This document shows, piece by piece, positions 35,883 through 45,870 of a DNA stretch of 64,000 nucleotides. Both the position numbers and the translations under genes were made by a program. Numbering within the stretch: position 1 is the first letter of the stretch; each line of letters opens with the position of its first letter. The stretch is taken from positions 434,001-498,000 of the forward strand of contig RQJH01000005.1 of the NCBI GenBank assembly GCA_014156375.1, in the 5' to 3' direction. This DNA is from Enterobacteriaceae bacterium 89. Its GTDB lineage: Bacteria; Pseudomonadota; Gammaproteobacteria; Enterobacterales; Enterobacteriaceae. The notes under the pieces are model-generated. The model searched no databases and had not been told where the DNA came from. It was given only the letters and a program-made list of their open reading frames with translations.

Positions 35883-35958
35883 TTGCCTGGCGGCACTTCG
35901 TTTGCCAGACCTACTCGCGTTATGTAGGTCCGTGCAAGCGAAGCGCCGCCGGGCAATG
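35883..35958. repeat. REP palindromic pair between lplT and tas
   Basis: The left arm TTGCCTGGCGGCACTTCG continues to AGACCTAC, and the right arm from GTAGGTCC to GCCGCCGGGCAA mirrors it. The two arms form a long imperfect hairpin between convergent genes, a usual place for such elements. It probably protects mRNA ends or binds gyrase and IHF. The closest relative in the window is at 20954-21043. Confidence 0.8.
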
Positions 35959-35959
35959 C

Positions 35960-37000
35960 TTACGGTGCAGGGTAGGTATAAACCTGATGCACAGCTTCAA
36001 TCTCTGCCAGCACTTCTTCGCTCAACTCCAGATGCAAACTTTCCACGTTGGTTTTTAACTGTTCCATGGTGGTCGCACCCAGCAGGGTGCTGGCAACAAA
36101 TGGCTGACGACGTACAAACGCCAGCGCCATCTGCGCCGGATCCAGGTTGTGGCGTTTAGCGATATCCACGTAAGCGGCTACGGCTTTCTGTGCCTGTTCT
36201 CCGCTATAGCGTGTGAAGCGGCTGAACAGCGTATTGCGAGCGCCTTCAGGTTTCGCTCCATTCAGGTATTTCCCGGTCAGCGTACCGAAGGCCAGGCAAG
36301 AATACGCCAGCAGCTCGACGCCTTCATACTGGCTCACTTCCGCCAGACCCACTTCAAAGCTGCGGTTCAGCAGGCTGTACGGATTCTGAATGGTGACAAT
36401 GCGCGGCAGGTCATGCTTATCAGCCAGATGCAGGTAGCGCATCACGCCAAATGCTGTTTCGTTGGACACGCCGATATAGCGAATTTTCCCCGCGCGCTGA
36501 AATTCCGTCAGCGCTTCCAGTGTTTCCAGCAGAGTGATAACCGGCTGTGATTCAGTCCACTGATAGCCAAGCTTGCCGAAACAGTTGGTGGCACGCTGTG
36601 GCCAGTGAACCTGATAGAGGTCGAGATAGTCCGTTTGCAGACGCGTCAGGCTGTTATGCAGCGCATCGCGGATATTTTTGCGGTCCAGCGCCTGATTCGG
36701 GCGGATACCGCTGTCGTTATTGCGCGACGGGCCGCTCACCTTGGAGGCCAGCACCAGCTTTTCGCGGCTGCCGTGTTTCGCCAGCCAGTTGCCGACGTAG
36801 GTTTCCGTCAGCCCCTGGGTTTCCGGGCGCGGTGGAACAGGATACATCTCAGCGACGTCGATCAGGTTAATGCCCTGAGCCACGGCGTAATCGAGTTGAG
36901 CATGGGCGTCGGCTTCGCTGTTTTGTTCACCAAACGTCATTGTGCCAAGCCCCAGAGTACTGATCTCCAGAGAGCTGTGGGGGATACGGTGATATTGCAT
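35960..37000 (-). CDS. tas: Tas, aldo/keto reductase
   Basis: The 346-residue protein aligns with E. coli Tas (YgdS) from MQYHRIPHSSLE to VHQVYTYPAP, the same length. Active-site features of the family are seen in NLIDVAEMYPVPP (Asp, Tyr) and LASKVSGPSR (Lys). It binds NADPH. In E. coli it was found as a suppressor of tyrosine auxotrophy; its true substrate is unknown. Confidence 0.95.
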   Translation of the reverse strand: MQYHRIPHSSLEISTLGLGTMTFGEQNSEADAHAQLDYAVAQGINLIDVAEMYPVPPRPETQGLTETYVGNWLAKHGSREKLVLASKVSGPSRNNDSGIRPNQALDRKNIRDALHNSLTRLQTDYLDLYQVHWPQRATNCFGKLGYQWTESQPVITLLETLEALTEFQRAGKIRYIGVSNETAFGVMRYLHLADKHDLPRIVTIQNPYSLLNRSFEVGLAEVSQYEGVELLAYSCLAFGTLTGKYLNGAKPEGARNTLFSRFTRYSGEQAQKAVAAYVDIAKRHNLDPAQMALAFVRRQPFVASTLLGATTMEQLKTNVESLHLELSEEVLAEIEAVHQVYTYPAP

Positions 37001-37093
37001 AGCCGCCTTCCTTCATTTATATCAACAACGTCAGGCGCGAACTGCTGCCCGACAAGGGATATAAACATGGCAGAAGCGGAGAAAAAGCGGAAG

Positions 37094-37125
37094 CAAAAAA
37101 TAAAAAAGGCCAGACTGGCTGACCT
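37094..37125 (-). terminator. Terminator after ygdR
   Basis: On the minus strand AGGTCAG/CTGGCCT (37107-37125) forms a stem with one G-T pair and runs into TTTTTTATTTTTT. It lies eight bases after the ygdR stop. Confidence 0.75.
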
Positions 37126-37133
37126 GTTTTCTT

Positions 37134-37352
37134 TTAGCGCTTAATGATTTGGGATACGTCGTCGCGATTGATCTGCATTTTGTTGCCCTGCTGATCTTCG
37201 TAACTGATGAGACCGGTGTCATCGTCGACTTCCGGTTTCCCGTCAGTCAGGATCATACGACCATCCTTTGTCGCCATCACGTAGTCACTGCTGCAACCTG
37301 ATACCGCAAAAGCCAAACCTACCGCGGAAATCAATACTGCCCATTTAGTCAT
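37134..37352 (-). CDS. ygdR: YgdR, small lipoprotein (YgdI/YgdR family)
   Basis: The 72-residue lipoprotein has the lipobox VSGCSS at Cys20 and the small SH3-like domain [19 protein letters not shown] of the DUF903 family. It matches E. coli YgdR. The start is MTKWAVL (37352), with GAGGG about eight bases upstream; a start eight codons earlier has no support. Function unknown; family members are also called YgdI-like envelope lipoproteins. Confidence 0.93.
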   Translation of the reverse strand: MTKWAVLISAVGLAFAVSGCSSDYVMATKDGRMILTDGKPEVDDDTGLISYEDQQGNKMQINRDDVSQIIKR

Positions 37353-37475
37353 CGTTATCACCCTCATATGCCGCAACTCATATCATTCTAGTAATAACCC
37401 GATTTCCGGTAAGTAAAAAGCAGTAAAATCTTAAAAAGATTGTGGAGCAGCGCCCAAATAAGCGCTACCGAATGT

Positions 37476-38189
37476 TTAAAGAGGATTCTTTTTGTTTCGC
37501 AATAAGTTAAGACTCTCGACCGCAATAGAGAAGAACATCGCGAAATAGATATACCCTTTAGGGATATGAATGCTGAAACTCTCCAGGATTAGCGTGAATC
37601 CGACGAGGATCAGGAACGACAGCGCCAGCATCTTCACCGAAGGGTGACGATCAACAAACTCACCGATTGGACGGGCAGCAAACATCATCACGCCAACGGC
37701 AATGACTACAGCTGCCATCATAATAAACAGATGATCGGACAGCCCTACGGCGGTAATCACCGAATCAAGGCTAAAAATAATATCCAGCAACATAATCTGG
37801 ACGATAGCGCCCATGAATGAGTGGACGTTAGTTTTCAGACTTTCTTCTTCACCTTCGATGGTTTCGTGAATTTCTTTACTCGCTTTCCAGATCAGGAACA
37901 GCCCGCCAAACAGCAGAATGAGATCGCGTGCGGAAAAGGCGTGATCGAACAGCGTAAACAGTGGATTGGTCAGCTTCACGACCCATGCGATGGAGGCTAG
38001 CAGGGCCAGTCGCATCACCATCGCGGCCATTAACCCCAGGCGGCGAGCGTGGTTACGTTGTGCCGTTGGGAGTTTTGCGACGACCAGAGAAAGGAAAATA
38101 ATATTGTCGATGCCCAGTACGATCTCGAGGATCGTTAACGTCCCGAGCGCCATCCACGCGTTAGGGTCGGTAATCCATGCAAATAACAT
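37476..38189 (-). CDS. ygdQ: YgdQ, TerC-family inner-membrane protein
   Basis: The 237-residue protein has about seven membrane segments and the TerC motifs EIVLGIDNIIFLS and LDIIFSLDSVITAVG with membrane-embedded acidic residues. TerC relatives move metals such as manganese or load exported proteins with them; YgdQ itself is untested. The start MLFAWITDPN aligns with E. coli and has AGGA upstream; the frame opens five codons earlier. It is 62 bases downstream of mutH on the same strand. Confidence 0.93.
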   Translation of the reverse strand: MLFAWITDPNAWMALGTLTILEIVLGIDNIIFLSLVVAKLPTAQRNHARRLGLMAAMVMRLALLASIAWVVKLTNPLFTLFDHAFSARDLILLFGGLFLIWKASKEIHETIEGEEESLKTNVHSFMGAIVQIMLLDIIFSLDSVITAVGLSDHLFIMMAAVVIAVGVMMFAARPIGEFVDRHPSVKMLALSFLILVGFTLILESFSIHIPKGYIYFAMFFSIAVESLNLLRNKKNPL

Positions 38190-38251
38190 TGTAAGTCCTG
38201 CCAAATACTAAAACGCCAATTATAAGCCTTTGGACAGGCATTACCCAAGCG

Positions 38252-38938
38252 TCAGAGCAGAAAATGGCGGGCGAGCAGGGCGGTGGTGAAGTTTTTCTTC
38301 AGATAGAAGCCGCGCGGCAAAGTAAGAATTGGCTGACCGTGCAGACCTACGGCTTCCGTCAGCGCTTTACTGTTGGCGGCTTTGGGACGCAACTGGAGTA
38401 CCTCACCATGACGAGCGGTGATCCGTTCGACCTGGCCCAGCACGATAAGATCCATCAGCTCTTCCCAGTCCATACGCAGCTGGTGGTCTTCTTCTGCGCT
38501 GGGACTCCATAACAGCGGGGAACCGACGTGGCGCTCGGCAAGCGGGATTTGGCGCTCTCCTTCGACGGGGATCCACAGCACGCGATTAAGCTTATGGCGC
38601 ACATGGCTGGTTTCCCAGGTCACGCCGCTATTGCCGGTAAGCGGCGCCACGCAGACGAACGTCGTTTCGAGCGGTCGCCCCTGGCTGTCGACGGGGATGG
38701 TCTTTAGCTCCACGCCCAATGCCGCAAAATCCTGCTCTGGTTTGCTCCCGGCGCTGGCACCCAGCCAGATCTCCAGCAGCACGCCAATCCAGCCTTTATC
38801 TCGCTTCAGATTGGGGGGAATGGGCAATTTTGCCATCGCCGCCAATTCACCCAGCGTATACCCGGCAAGCCGCTGGGCCTGAGCGAGAAGCTCTGCCTCT
38901 GACTGAGGTGGCTGGGAAAGCGGAGAGAGGGTGGACAT
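38252..38938 (-). CDS. mutH: MutH, mismatch-repair endonuclease
   Basis: The 228-residue protein has the catalytic residues Asp70, Glu77 and Lys79 in [16 protein letters not shown], the same numbering as E. coli. It nicks the unmethylated strand at hemimethylated GATC sites after activation by MutS and MutL. The C-terminus is conserved ([20 protein letters not shown]). The long intergenic region upstream carries DnaA boxes. Confidence 0.97.
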   Translation of the reverse strand: MSTLSPLSQPPQSEAELLAQAQRLAGYTLGELAAMAKLPIPPNLKRDKGWIGVLLEIWLGASAGSKPEQDFAALGVELKTIPVDSQGRPLETTFVCVAPLTGNSGVTWETSHVRHKLNRVLWIPVEGERQIPLAERHVGSPLLWSPSAEEDHQLRMDWEELMDLIVLGQVERITARHGEVLQLRPKAANSKALTEAVGLHGQPILTLPRGFYLKKNFTTALLARHFLL

Positions 38939-39127
38939 AGTGCTGCGCCTTTGGTGAAAAAATGAGCGGGAGTTTTCCCCGTTGTGGAAAGAGTTTACCT
39001 GTTTCTGGAAAACTTCACCAATCCAATGATTTTACGGGGTTTTTAATAATTTCAGCGCCAGCTTTTTTCGCGCTGAAAAAGGTTTTCCCATTCTGGTCAC
39101 TGACAATAAACAGGATCTTACACCATG

Positions 39128-39452
39128 TTATCCACAGAAAAATGGGATAACTGGGAAAAAGCACGACTACTGTTTCCATTTACAGCCTTGACGTGGGAGC
39201 AAAATCCAATTTTCACACAAAAAGTGTTTAACTTAGTGGCACAATCTGTGGATAAAAACGACGTTGCTCGATCTTTCATCAGTTGAAGGATCCCCTATGT
39301 GATGATCATCACGTTGTGGCATCTCTAATGAAAAAGAACTATTCTAAACTGATGAATAACATCATCTTATTTTCAAGTGAATATTGTGTGAATTTCGGAG
39401 TGTTCAGGGTTTTCCCGTGGTAATTCCGCACTTCTTCACAACTCTATCCACA
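39128..39452. promoter_or_regulatory. DARS2: DnaA-box cluster, probable DARS2
   Basis: The 682-base gap between mutH and rppH has no gene. It holds two perfect DnaA boxes, TTATCCACA at 39128-39136 (+) and its complement at 39247-39255 (-), plus CTATCCACA at 39444-39452 with one mismatch and weaker ones at 39209-39217 and 39432-39440. TTATCC and GGATAA at 39128 and 39145 face each other. E. coli carries DARS2, which turns ADP-DnaA back into ATP-DnaA with IHF and Fis, in exactly this gap. Location and boxes support the same role. I could not place the IHF and Fis sites. The rest of the gap (38939-39127, 39453-39620) should include the rppH promoter. Confidence 0.75.
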
Positions 39453-39620
39453 GAAAAAGTGAATAAAATGGCCCCGTAATGGCTTTCGCTGTTTATAACT
39501 TTGATGATTACTGTGAGTTATTCAATTGTTATCCGGTGTTATCGCCTGAAGAGAGTGGTTTACCGTTTCCGACGAGTGTGAAACAATCATTCACATTGAA
39601 GATTATTTAGAGGTAGTCCG

Positions 39621-40154
39621 GTGATTGATGACGATGGCTACCGCCCAAATGTTGGAATTGTAATTTGCAACCGCCAGGGCCAGGTGATGTGGGCAAGGCG
39701 GTATGGTCAGCACTCCTGGCAGTTCCCTCAGGGAGGGATCAATCCAGGTGAGTCAGCTGAACAGGCGATGTATCGGGAACTGTTTGAAGAGGTTGGGTTA
39801 AGCCGTAAAGATGTGCGGATCCTGGCGTCGACCCGAAACTGGTTGCGTTACAAGCTCCCAAAACGTTTGGTGCGTTGGGACACAAAGCCGGTGTGTATCG
39901 GCCAGAAACAAAAATGGTTTCTTCTGCAGTTAATCAGCAGCGATGCTGAAATCAACATGCAGACCAGCAGCACACCGGAATTCGATGGTTGGCGCTGGGT
40001 AAGTTACTGGTACCCGGTGCGTCAGGTTGTGTCGTTTAAACGCGATGTCTACCGTCGGGTGATGAAGGAGTTTGCCGGCGTGGTGATGGCCCTGACGGAA
40101 AGTGCGCCAAAACCGCAAAGTTCGGCTCCTGCTTATCGACGTAAAAGAGGTTAA
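39621..40154 (+). CDS. rppH: RppH, RNA pyrophosphohydrolase
   Basis: The 177-residue Nudix enzyme starts at a GTG, as in E. coli, with GAGGTAG upstream. The Nudix box spans residues 38-60 ([20 protein letters not shown]...). It removes pyrophosphate from the 5' end of mRNA and so opens it to RNase E decay. It lies 12 bases before ptsP, forming a two-gene unit as in E. coli. Confidence 0.97.
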   Translation: MIDDDGYRPNVGIVICNRQGQVMWARRYGQHSWQFPQGGINPGESAEQAMYRELFEEVGLSRKDVRILASTRNWLRYKLPKRLVRWDTKPVCIGQKQKWFLLQLISSDAEINMQTSSTPEFDGWRWVSYWYPVRQVVSFKRDVYRRVMKEFAGVVMALTESAPKPQSSAPAYRRKRG

Positions 40155-40166
40155 GCCACGCACATT

Positions 40167-42413
40167 ATGCTCACCCGGTTGCGAGAAATAGTTGAAAAGG
40201 TGGCCAGCGCTCCTCGTGTCAACGAGGCGCTGGATATTCTGGTCACTGACATCTGTCTGGCGATGGAAACGGAAGTTTGCTCCGTCTACCTGGCCGATCA
40301 TGACAGACGCTGCTATTACCTGATGGCGACCCGTGGGCTGAAAAAACCGCGCGGTCGTACCATCACTCTCGCCTTCGATGAAGGGATTGTCGGGCTGGTG
40401 GGCCGCCTGGCTGAGCCCATCAACCTTGCCGATGCGCAGAAACACCCAAGCTTTAAATACATTCCTTCCGTTAAAGAAGAAAAATATCGCGCGTTTCTGG
40501 GCGTACCCATCATCCAACGGCGTCAGTTGCTTGGCGTGCTGGTGGTCCAGCAGCGCGAGCTTCGCCAGTATGATGAAGGTGAAGAATCCTTCCTGGTGAC
40601 CCTCGCCACGCAAATGGCGGCGATTTTATCTCAGTCACAGCTTACCTCGCTGTTTGGCCAGTACCGCCAGACCCGTATTCGTGCGCTGCCAGCGTCTTCC
40701 GGCGTTGCTATTGCCGAAGGCTGGATGGATGCCACGCTGCCGCTGATGGAGCAGGTTTACGAAGCTTCAACGCTGGACACCGTGCTCGAGCGTGAACGCC
40801 TGACTAACGCGCTGGAAGAAGCCTCCGGTGAGTTTCGTCGCTACAGCAAGCGTTTTGCCGCCGGGGCGCAAAAAGAAACGGCAGCCATTTTTGACCTTTA
40901 TTCCCACCTGCTTTCGGATGCCCGCCTTCGCAAGGAGCTGTTTGCCGAAGTAGATAAAGGCGCGGTGGCTGAATGGGCGGTCAAAACCATTATCGAAAAA
41001 TTTGCCGCGCAGTTTGCGGTACTCAGCGATGACTATCTGAAAGAGCGCGCGGGCGATCTTCGCGCACTCGGTCAGCGCTTACTGTTTCACCTCGACGATA
41101 CCACCAGCGGGGCTAATGCCTGGCCAGAGCGCTTTGTTCTGGTGGCGGATGAGCTTTCCGCGACCACGCTTGCTGAACTGCCGCAGGATCGATTAATCGG
41201 TGTAGTGGTGCGCGACGGTGCGGCTAACTCCCATGCCGCCATCATGGTACGCGCTCTTGGCATTCCAACGGTGATGGGCGCGGATATCCAGCCCGGCGTG
41301 CTGCATGGCCGTATGCTGGTTGTCGATGGCTATCGTGGTGAGCTGCTGGTCGATCCTGAACCGGTTTTGTTGCAGGAATATCAGCGTCTTATCAGCGAAG
41401 AAAACGAGCTTAGCCGTATCGCTGAAGATGATGTTGATCGCCCTGCTCAGCTCAAAAGCGGTGAGCGGGTGAAGGTGATGCTCAACGCCGGTTTAAGCCC
41501 TGAGCATGAAGAAAAGCTCGGCAGCCGCATCGACGGCATTGGACTGTATCGCACCGAAATCCCTTTCATGCTGCAAAGCGGTTTCCCTTCCGAAGAGGAG
41601 CAGGTGGCGCAGTATCAGGGGATGTTGCAGATGTTCAACGACAAACCTGTGACGCTGCGAACGCTTGATGTCGGCGCGGATAAACAGCTGCCGTATATGC
41701 CGATCAGCGAAGAGAATCCCTGCCTTGGCTGGCGTGGGATCCGCATCACCCTCGATCAGCCGGAGATCTTCCTGATCCAGGTTCGCGCGATGCTGCGTGC
41801 TAATGCCGCCACCGGGAATCTCAGCATTCTGCTGCCGATGGTCACCAGCATTGACGAAGTGGACGAAGCCAAACGGCTAATCGAACGTGCCGGACGGGAA
41901 GTAGAAGAGATGATTGGCTACGAGATCCCGAAACCGCGCATTGGCGTGATGCTGGAAGTGCCGTCGATGGTCTTTTTGCTGCCAAATCTGAGCAGCCGCG
42001 TGGACTTTATCTCCGTCGGCACCAACGATTTGACGCAATATCTGCTGGCCGTTGACCGCAACAATACCCGCGTGGCGAGCATTTACGACAGCCTGCACCC
42101 GGCGTTGCTGCGTGCCCTGGCGCTGATTGCTCAGGACGCGGAACGTAACGGCATCGATCTGCGGCTGTGTGGCGAAATGGCTGGCGATCCGATGTGTGTC
42201 ACCATCCTGATTGGCCTCGGTTTCCGCCATCTGTCGATGAACGGTCGCTCTGTGGCTCGCGTGAAATACCTGCTGCGAAATATCGATCTTGAGGAGGCGC
42301 AGAATCTCGCTCAGCGCAGCCTGGATGCACAGCTGACCACCGAAGTTCGTCACCAGGTGGCTGCGTTTATGGAACGCCGAGGTCTTGGCGGCCTGATCCG
42401 CGGCGGTCGTTAA
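40167..42413 (+). CDS. ptsP: PtsP, nitrogen-PTS enzyme I (EI-Ntr)
   Basis: The 748-residue protein has an N-terminal GAF domain (about 1-150) that senses glutamine in the known homologue and the enzyme I domains after it. The phospho-accepting histidine lies in GAANSHAAIMVRALG; the PEP-binding barrel shows GIGLYRTEIPFM, GWRGIRITL and FISVGTNDLTQY. It passes phosphate from PEP to NPr and EIIA-Ntr to adjust potassium and nitrogen metabolism. A GC-rich hairpin without T-run (42440-42461) follows the stop and may weakly end transcription. Confidence 0.96.
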   Translation: MLTRLREIVEKVASAPRVNEALDILVTDICLAMETEVCSVYLADHDRRCYYLMATRGLKKPRGRTITLAFDEGIVGLVGRLAEPINLADAQKHPSFKYIPSVKEEKYRAFLGVPIIQRRQLLGVLVVQQRELRQYDEGEESFLVTLATQMAAILSQSQLTSLFGQYRQTRIRALPASSGVAIAEGWMDATLPLMEQVYEASTLDTVLERERLTNALEEASGEFRRYSKRFAAGAQKETAAIFDLYSHLLSDARLRKELFAEVDKGAVAEWAVKTIIEKFAAQFAVLSDDYLKERAGDLRALGQRLLFHLDDTTSGANAWPERFVLVADELSATTLAELPQDRLIGVVVRDGAANSHAAIMVRALGIPTVMGADIQPGVLHGRMLVVDGYRGELLVDPEPVLLQEYQRLISEENELSRIAEDDVDRPAQLKSGERVKVMLNAGLSPEHEEKLGSRIDGIGLYRTEIPFMLQSGFPSEEEQVAQYQGMLQMFNDKPVTLRTLDVGADKQLPYMPISEENPCLGWRGIRITLDQPEIFLIQVRAMLRANAATGNLSILLPMVTSIDEVDEAKRLIERAGREVEEMIGYEIPKPRIGVMLEVPSMVFLLPNLSSRVDFISVGTNDLTQYLLAVDRNNTRVASIYDSLHPALLRALALIAQDAERNGIDLRLCGEMAGDPMCVTILIGLGFRHLSMNGRSVARVKYLLRNIDLEEAQNLAQRSLDAQLTTEVRHQVAAFMERRGLGGLIRGGR

Positions 42414-42619
42414 TTTTATTCGGCCTGCCTGAGGGCATTCCTGCCGTCACAGGCCGGCAGGACTTCTCTGCCAACCCTTCTTATACATATCTTTTACATC
42501 TTTCACCGCCGCGCCTCAGTCCTGCTTATGCTATTATTCGCACCTTTGGTGCAGTCGACAGACTGCTGATTGCTACCGCTGGCCACTTTCGGCGGAATAA
42601 CAAGTATTTGTGGTGACAG

Positions 42620-43492
42620 ATGAATAGTGGGTATCTGCATTTCCCGGACTTTGATCCGGTGATTTTTTCCATCGGACCGGTTGCCCTGCACTGGTATGGC
42701 CTGATGTACCTGGTGGGGTTCGTCTTCGCAATGTGGCTGGCGACCCGCAGGGCCAATCGCCCGGGCAGCGGCTGGACCAAGAACGAAGTCGAAAACCTGC
42801 TTTATGCGGGCTTCCTCGGGGTGTTCCTCGGTGGTCGTATCGGCTACGTGCTGTTCTACAACATGCCGGTCTTCCTGCAGGATCCGCTCTATCTGTTCCG
42901 CGTCTGGGACGGCGGCATGTCGTTCCACGGCGGCCTGATTGGCGTCATCGTGGTGATGATTGTCTTTGCTAAGCGCACCAAGCGTACCTTCTTCCAGGTG
43001 TCAGATTTCATCGCGCCGCTGATCCCGTTTGGCCTGGGGTGTGGACGTCTTGGCAACTTTATCAACGGTGAGCTGTGGGGGCGTGTCGATCCGAATTTCC
43101 GCTTCTCCATGCTGTTCCCGGGTTCCCGTGCCGAAGATCTGGCGCTGCTGCCTTCTCATCCTGAGTGGCAGTCGCTGTTCGATCAGTACGGTGTGCTCCC
43201 GCGTCATGCCTCTCAGCTTTATGAGCTGGCGCTGGAAGGTATTGTGCTGTTTATCATCCTCAATATCTTTATCCGCAAGCCGCGCCCGACGGGCTCCGTT
43301 TCTGGCCTGTTCCTGATTGGCTACGGATTATTCCGCATCATCGTTGAGTTCTTCCGTCAGCCAGACGCGCAGTTCACCGGCGAGTGGGTGCAGTACATCA
43401 GCATGGGACAAATTCTGTCTATCCCGATGGTACTGGCCGGAATTATCATGATGGTCTGGGCTTACCGCCGCCCACAGCAACAGCTTTCCTGA
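42620..43492 (+). CDS. lgt: Lgt, prolipoprotein diacylglyceryl transferase
   Basis: The 290-residue protein has seven membrane segments and the Lgt signature [16 protein letters not shown] with the essential HGGLIGVI loop. It moves diacylglycerol from phosphatidylglycerol to the lipobox cysteine, the first step in making all lipoproteins, including YgdR, MltA and the lipoprotein at the left edge. It is six bases before thyA, the enterobacterial pair. Confidence 0.97.
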   Translation: MNSGYLHFPDFDPVIFSIGPVALHWYGLMYLVGFVFAMWLATRRANRPGSGWTKNEVENLLYAGFLGVFLGGRIGYVLFYNMPVFLQDPLYLFRVWDGGMSFHGGLIGVIVVMIVFAKRTKRTFFQVSDFIAPLIPFGLGCGRLGNFINGELWGRVDPNFRFSMLFPGSRAEDLALLPSHPEWQSLFDQYGVLPRHASQLYELALEGIVLFIILNIFIRKPRPTGSVSGLFLIGYGLFRIIVEFFRQPDAQFTGEWVQYISMGQILSIPMVLAGIIMMVWAYRRPQQQLS

Positions 43493-43498
43493 GGACGC

Positions 43499-44293
43499 AT
43501 GAAACAGTATCTTGATTTGATGCAGAAGGTGCTCGATGAGGGCACCCAAAAAAATGACCGCACCGGTACCGGTACGCTGTCGATTTTTGGCCACCAGATG
43601 CGCTTTAACCTGCAGGATGGTTTTCCGCTGGTCACCACCAAGCGTTGCCATCTGCGCTCTATCATTCACGAGCTGCTGTGGTTCCTGAAAGGGGACACTA
43701 ACGTAGCTTATCTGCATGAAAATAATGTCTCCATCTGGGACGAATGGGCCGATGAGCAGGGCAATCTTGGCCCGGTTTACGGCAAGCAGTGGCGCGCCTG
43801 GCCAACGCCTGATGGCCGCCACATTGACCAGATCACCACGGTCATGAACCAGCTGAAAAACGATCCGGATTCACGCCGCATCATTGTTTCTGCATGGAAC
43901 GTGGGCGAGCTGGATAAAATGGCGCTGGCGCCTTGCCATGCGTTCTTCCAGTTCTACGTGGCCGACGGCAAGCTTTCCTGTCAGCTCTACCAGCGCTCCT
44001 GCGACGTGTTCCTCGGTCTGCCGTTTAACATTGCCAGCTACGCGCTGTTGGTTCACATGATTGCGCAGCAGTGCGATCTGGAAGTGGGTGATTTTGTCTG
44101 GACCGGTGGCGATACGCACCTGTACAGCAACCACATGGAGCAAACGCACCTTCAGCTGAGCCGTGAGCCTCGCGCTCTGCCGAAGCTGGTTATCAAGCGT
44201 AAACCCGCCTCTATCTTCGACTATCAGTTCGATGATTTTGAGATTGAAGGCTACGATCCGCACCCAGGCATTAAAGCGCCCGTCGCGATTTAA
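43499..44293 (+). CDS. thyA: ThyA, thymidylate synthase
   Basis: The 264-residue enzyme has the nucleophile Cys146 in [11 protein letters not shown] and the folate and dUMP binding segments [19 protein letters not shown]. It makes dTMP from dUMP using methylene-tetrahydrofolate. GAGG lies just before the ATG, inside the lgt end. A terminator follows 14 bases after the stop. Confidence 0.98.
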   Translation: MKQYLDLMQKVLDEGTQKNDRTGTGTLSIFGHQMRFNLQDGFPLVTTKRCHLRSIIHELLWFLKGDTNVAYLHENNVSIWDEWADEQGNLGPVYGKQWRAWPTPDGRHIDQITTVMNQLKNDPDSRRIIVSAWNVGELDKMALAPCHAFFQFYVADGKLSCQLYQRSCDVFLGLPFNIASYALLVHMIAQQCDLEVGDFVWTGGDTHLYSNHMEQTHLQLSREPRALPKLVIKRKPASIFDYQFDDFEIEGYDPHPGIKAPVAI

Positions 44294-44306
44294 AGCACCT
44301 GATTCC

Positions 44307-44330
44307 AACCGGCCCCCGTGGCCGGTTTTC
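44307..44330 (+). terminator. Terminator after thyA
   Basis: The stem AACCGGCC/GGCCGGTT with loop CCCGT runs into TTTTCATTTTC. It isolates the lgt-thyA unit from the ppdA cluster. Confidence 0.85.
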
Positions 44331-44456
44331 ATTTTCTGAATCCACCTCGTCTCCTGATGTAACGCACTGCAACTCAGCGCGTTTCCTCTGAACCCGCCTC
44401 GATAAATACCGATCTCGCCGTCGCGATGTGCTGACGGACGCGGCAAAGTACGCGTC

Positions 44457-44927
44457 ATGAACAGTGAACAGGGTTACACCCTTATTGAAATGCTGGTGGC
44501 GATTTCGCTGATCGCCATTCTCAGCGCCAGTGGTCTGTATGGCTGGCAAAGCTGGCAGCGGCAGCAGCGATTATGGCAAACCGCTACTCAGGTCCGCGAT
44601 TACCTGATGATGCTCAGGAACGATGCCAACTGGCACAACAGGGACCGTCAGCCAAGGCTGGAAAAATATGCTAACGGCTGGTGCCTGAATGCGACACAAG
44701 GCGTCACAGAAAGCTGTTTGTCCATCAGCCCGCTTGTGCTGCGCCCGCAGTGGGATGAAGTCATGCTCAGCGACTTTACCCCCGCGTTGGCGTTTTATGG
44801 TTTACGCAACACAGCGTGGCCCGGACACATCAGGCTGGACAGTGGTGACAATCACTGGACGATTGTGGTTTCAAACTGGGGGAGGATCCGCCTGTGCAGC
44901 GAAGGCAAAGACAACGAATGCCAGTGA
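44457..44927 (+). CDS. ppdA: PpdA, prepilin-type protein
   Basis: The 156-residue protein has a class III signal: cleavage after the Gly in EQGYTLIEMLVAISLIAIL, with the conserved Glu at +5. It resembles E. coli PpdA, a minor pseudopilin-like protein of unclear role, possibly in type IV pilus assembly. It opens the ppdA-ppdB-ygdB-ppdC chain, in which each gene overlaps the next, feeding into recC. Confidence 0.93.
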   Translation: MNSEQGYTLIEMLVAISLIAILSASGLYGWQSWQRQQRLWQTATQVRDYLMMLRNDANWHNRDRQPRLEKYANGWCLNATQGVTESCLSISPLVLRPQWDEVMLSDFTPALAFYGLRNTAWPGHIRLDSGDNHWTIVVSNWGRIRLCSEGKDNECQ

Positions 44928-45475
44928 AGCAGCAGGGATTTTCGCTGATTGAAGTGCTGATTGCGATGGCCATCAGCAGCATTCTGATGCTGGCGACGGT
45001 GCGTTTTCTGCCCTCACTACAAAGCGCGGCTTACCGGCAGACGCAGCAGCAGGCGCTGGAAGAAGATCTCTGGCAGCGCTTATTCACGCTGGCACGCCAT
45101 GTGCAGCGCGCGGGTTTCTGCCGTGGCAACTGCGGCGGAGAAGGTTTGGTGATTGGACAACAGTGTTTTCTTTCCCGTTGGGACAGCAATCTTAACGGGC
45201 GCTGGGAAGAAGCTCCAACCAGTGTCGCGGAGGTGACAGGATTTCGCCTGCAGGACGGGGTGCTGGAAACGCTGCGTGGGGCGAGCAGTTGCACAGGCAA
45301 AGGCTGGGAGAAAATGACCGACCCGAATGTTACCGTGGTGGACAGCTTTGTGGTGCATCGGCGAAACATCGCCCATTTTGCCCCTGAGTTTACGATTGAA
45401 CTGACGGCGCATATGAAAGCCCACCCTGAGATCCGGGTGAGTGCCCGCTACGGCGCAACGGGTCATAATTTATGA
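44918..45475 (+). CDS. ppdB: PpdB, prepilin-type protein
   Basis: The 185-residue protein starts MPVKQQGFSLIEVLIAM, a clear prepilin leader with cleavage after Gly7. I chose this ATG because it matches E. coli PpdB and overlaps the end of ppdA by ten bases; the upstream start gives a longer leader that is not type IV-like. Four cysteines lie in the body, for example CRGNCGGEG. Role as for PpdA. Confidence 0.92.
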   Translation: MPVKQQGFSLIEVLIAMAISSILMLATVRFLPSLQSAAYRQTQQQALEEDLWQRLFTLARHVQRAGFCRGNCGGEGLVIGQQCFLSRWDSNLNGRWEEAPTSVAEVTGFRLQDGVLETLRGASSCTGKGWEKMTDPNVTVVDSFVVHRRNIAHFAPEFTIELTAHMKAHPEIRVSARYGATGHNL

Positions 45476-45870
45476 ATCGCCAGCGGGGGATGGCATCGCT
45501 ACTGCTGGTTTTGATAATTCTGGCACTGGGCAGTCTGACGCTGCAGGGAATGAGCAGACAGCAGCAGACCCGGCTGTCTGAGGCCGGGCTTGAGCTGACG
45601 GCGCTTAAAGAGAGCGCCAGCGTAGAGTCACTGCTGGAGTGGGGCAGAGTTTATTCCTGGTCTTCAGGGCCGATGGTGCAATGTCTGCCGGGTAAAGAAG
45701 GCCTGTGCCTGAGAACTTTCAGCGATGGCTCAGCCCTGCTGATTGCCTACAGCGGTCAGCAGAGCCGTTGGCAAACAGGGGAGTGGCTTGAAGATGGACT
45801 GCATTTTCATGAGAACGGCTGGAGTGATTTCTGCCCCCGGAAGGAGGTCACTGAATGTCAGCTTCCCTGA
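45472..45870 (+). CDS. ygdB: YgdB, DUF2509 prepilin-like protein
   Basis: The 132-residue protein begins MNRQRGMASLLLVLIILALG, a membrane segment placed like those of PilX-type minor pilins. It starts at an ATGA shared with the ppdB stop. It belongs to DUF2509 and always lies among ppd genes. The function is unproven. Confidence 0.92.
   Translation: MNRQRGMASLLLVLIILALGSLTLQGMSRQQQTRLSEAGLELTALKESASVESLLEWGRVYSWSSGPMVQCLPGKEGLCLRTFSDGSALLIAYSGQQSRWQTGEWLEDGLHFHENGWSDFCPRKEVTECQLP

Noticed and set aside
38962-39150. Small + strand frame of 62 codons upstream of rppH
   Set aside because: It has no binding site or known relative and it covers a DnaA box; the region is better explained as a regulatory gap.
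42440-42461. GC-rich hairpin after ptsP as a terminator
   Set aside because: The stem CCTGCCG/CGGCAGG is good, but no T-run follows, so it is not given its own feature.
44271-44549. Minus-strand frame between thyA and ppdA
   Set aside because: It runs through the thyA terminator and across ppdA; no start signal or homology.
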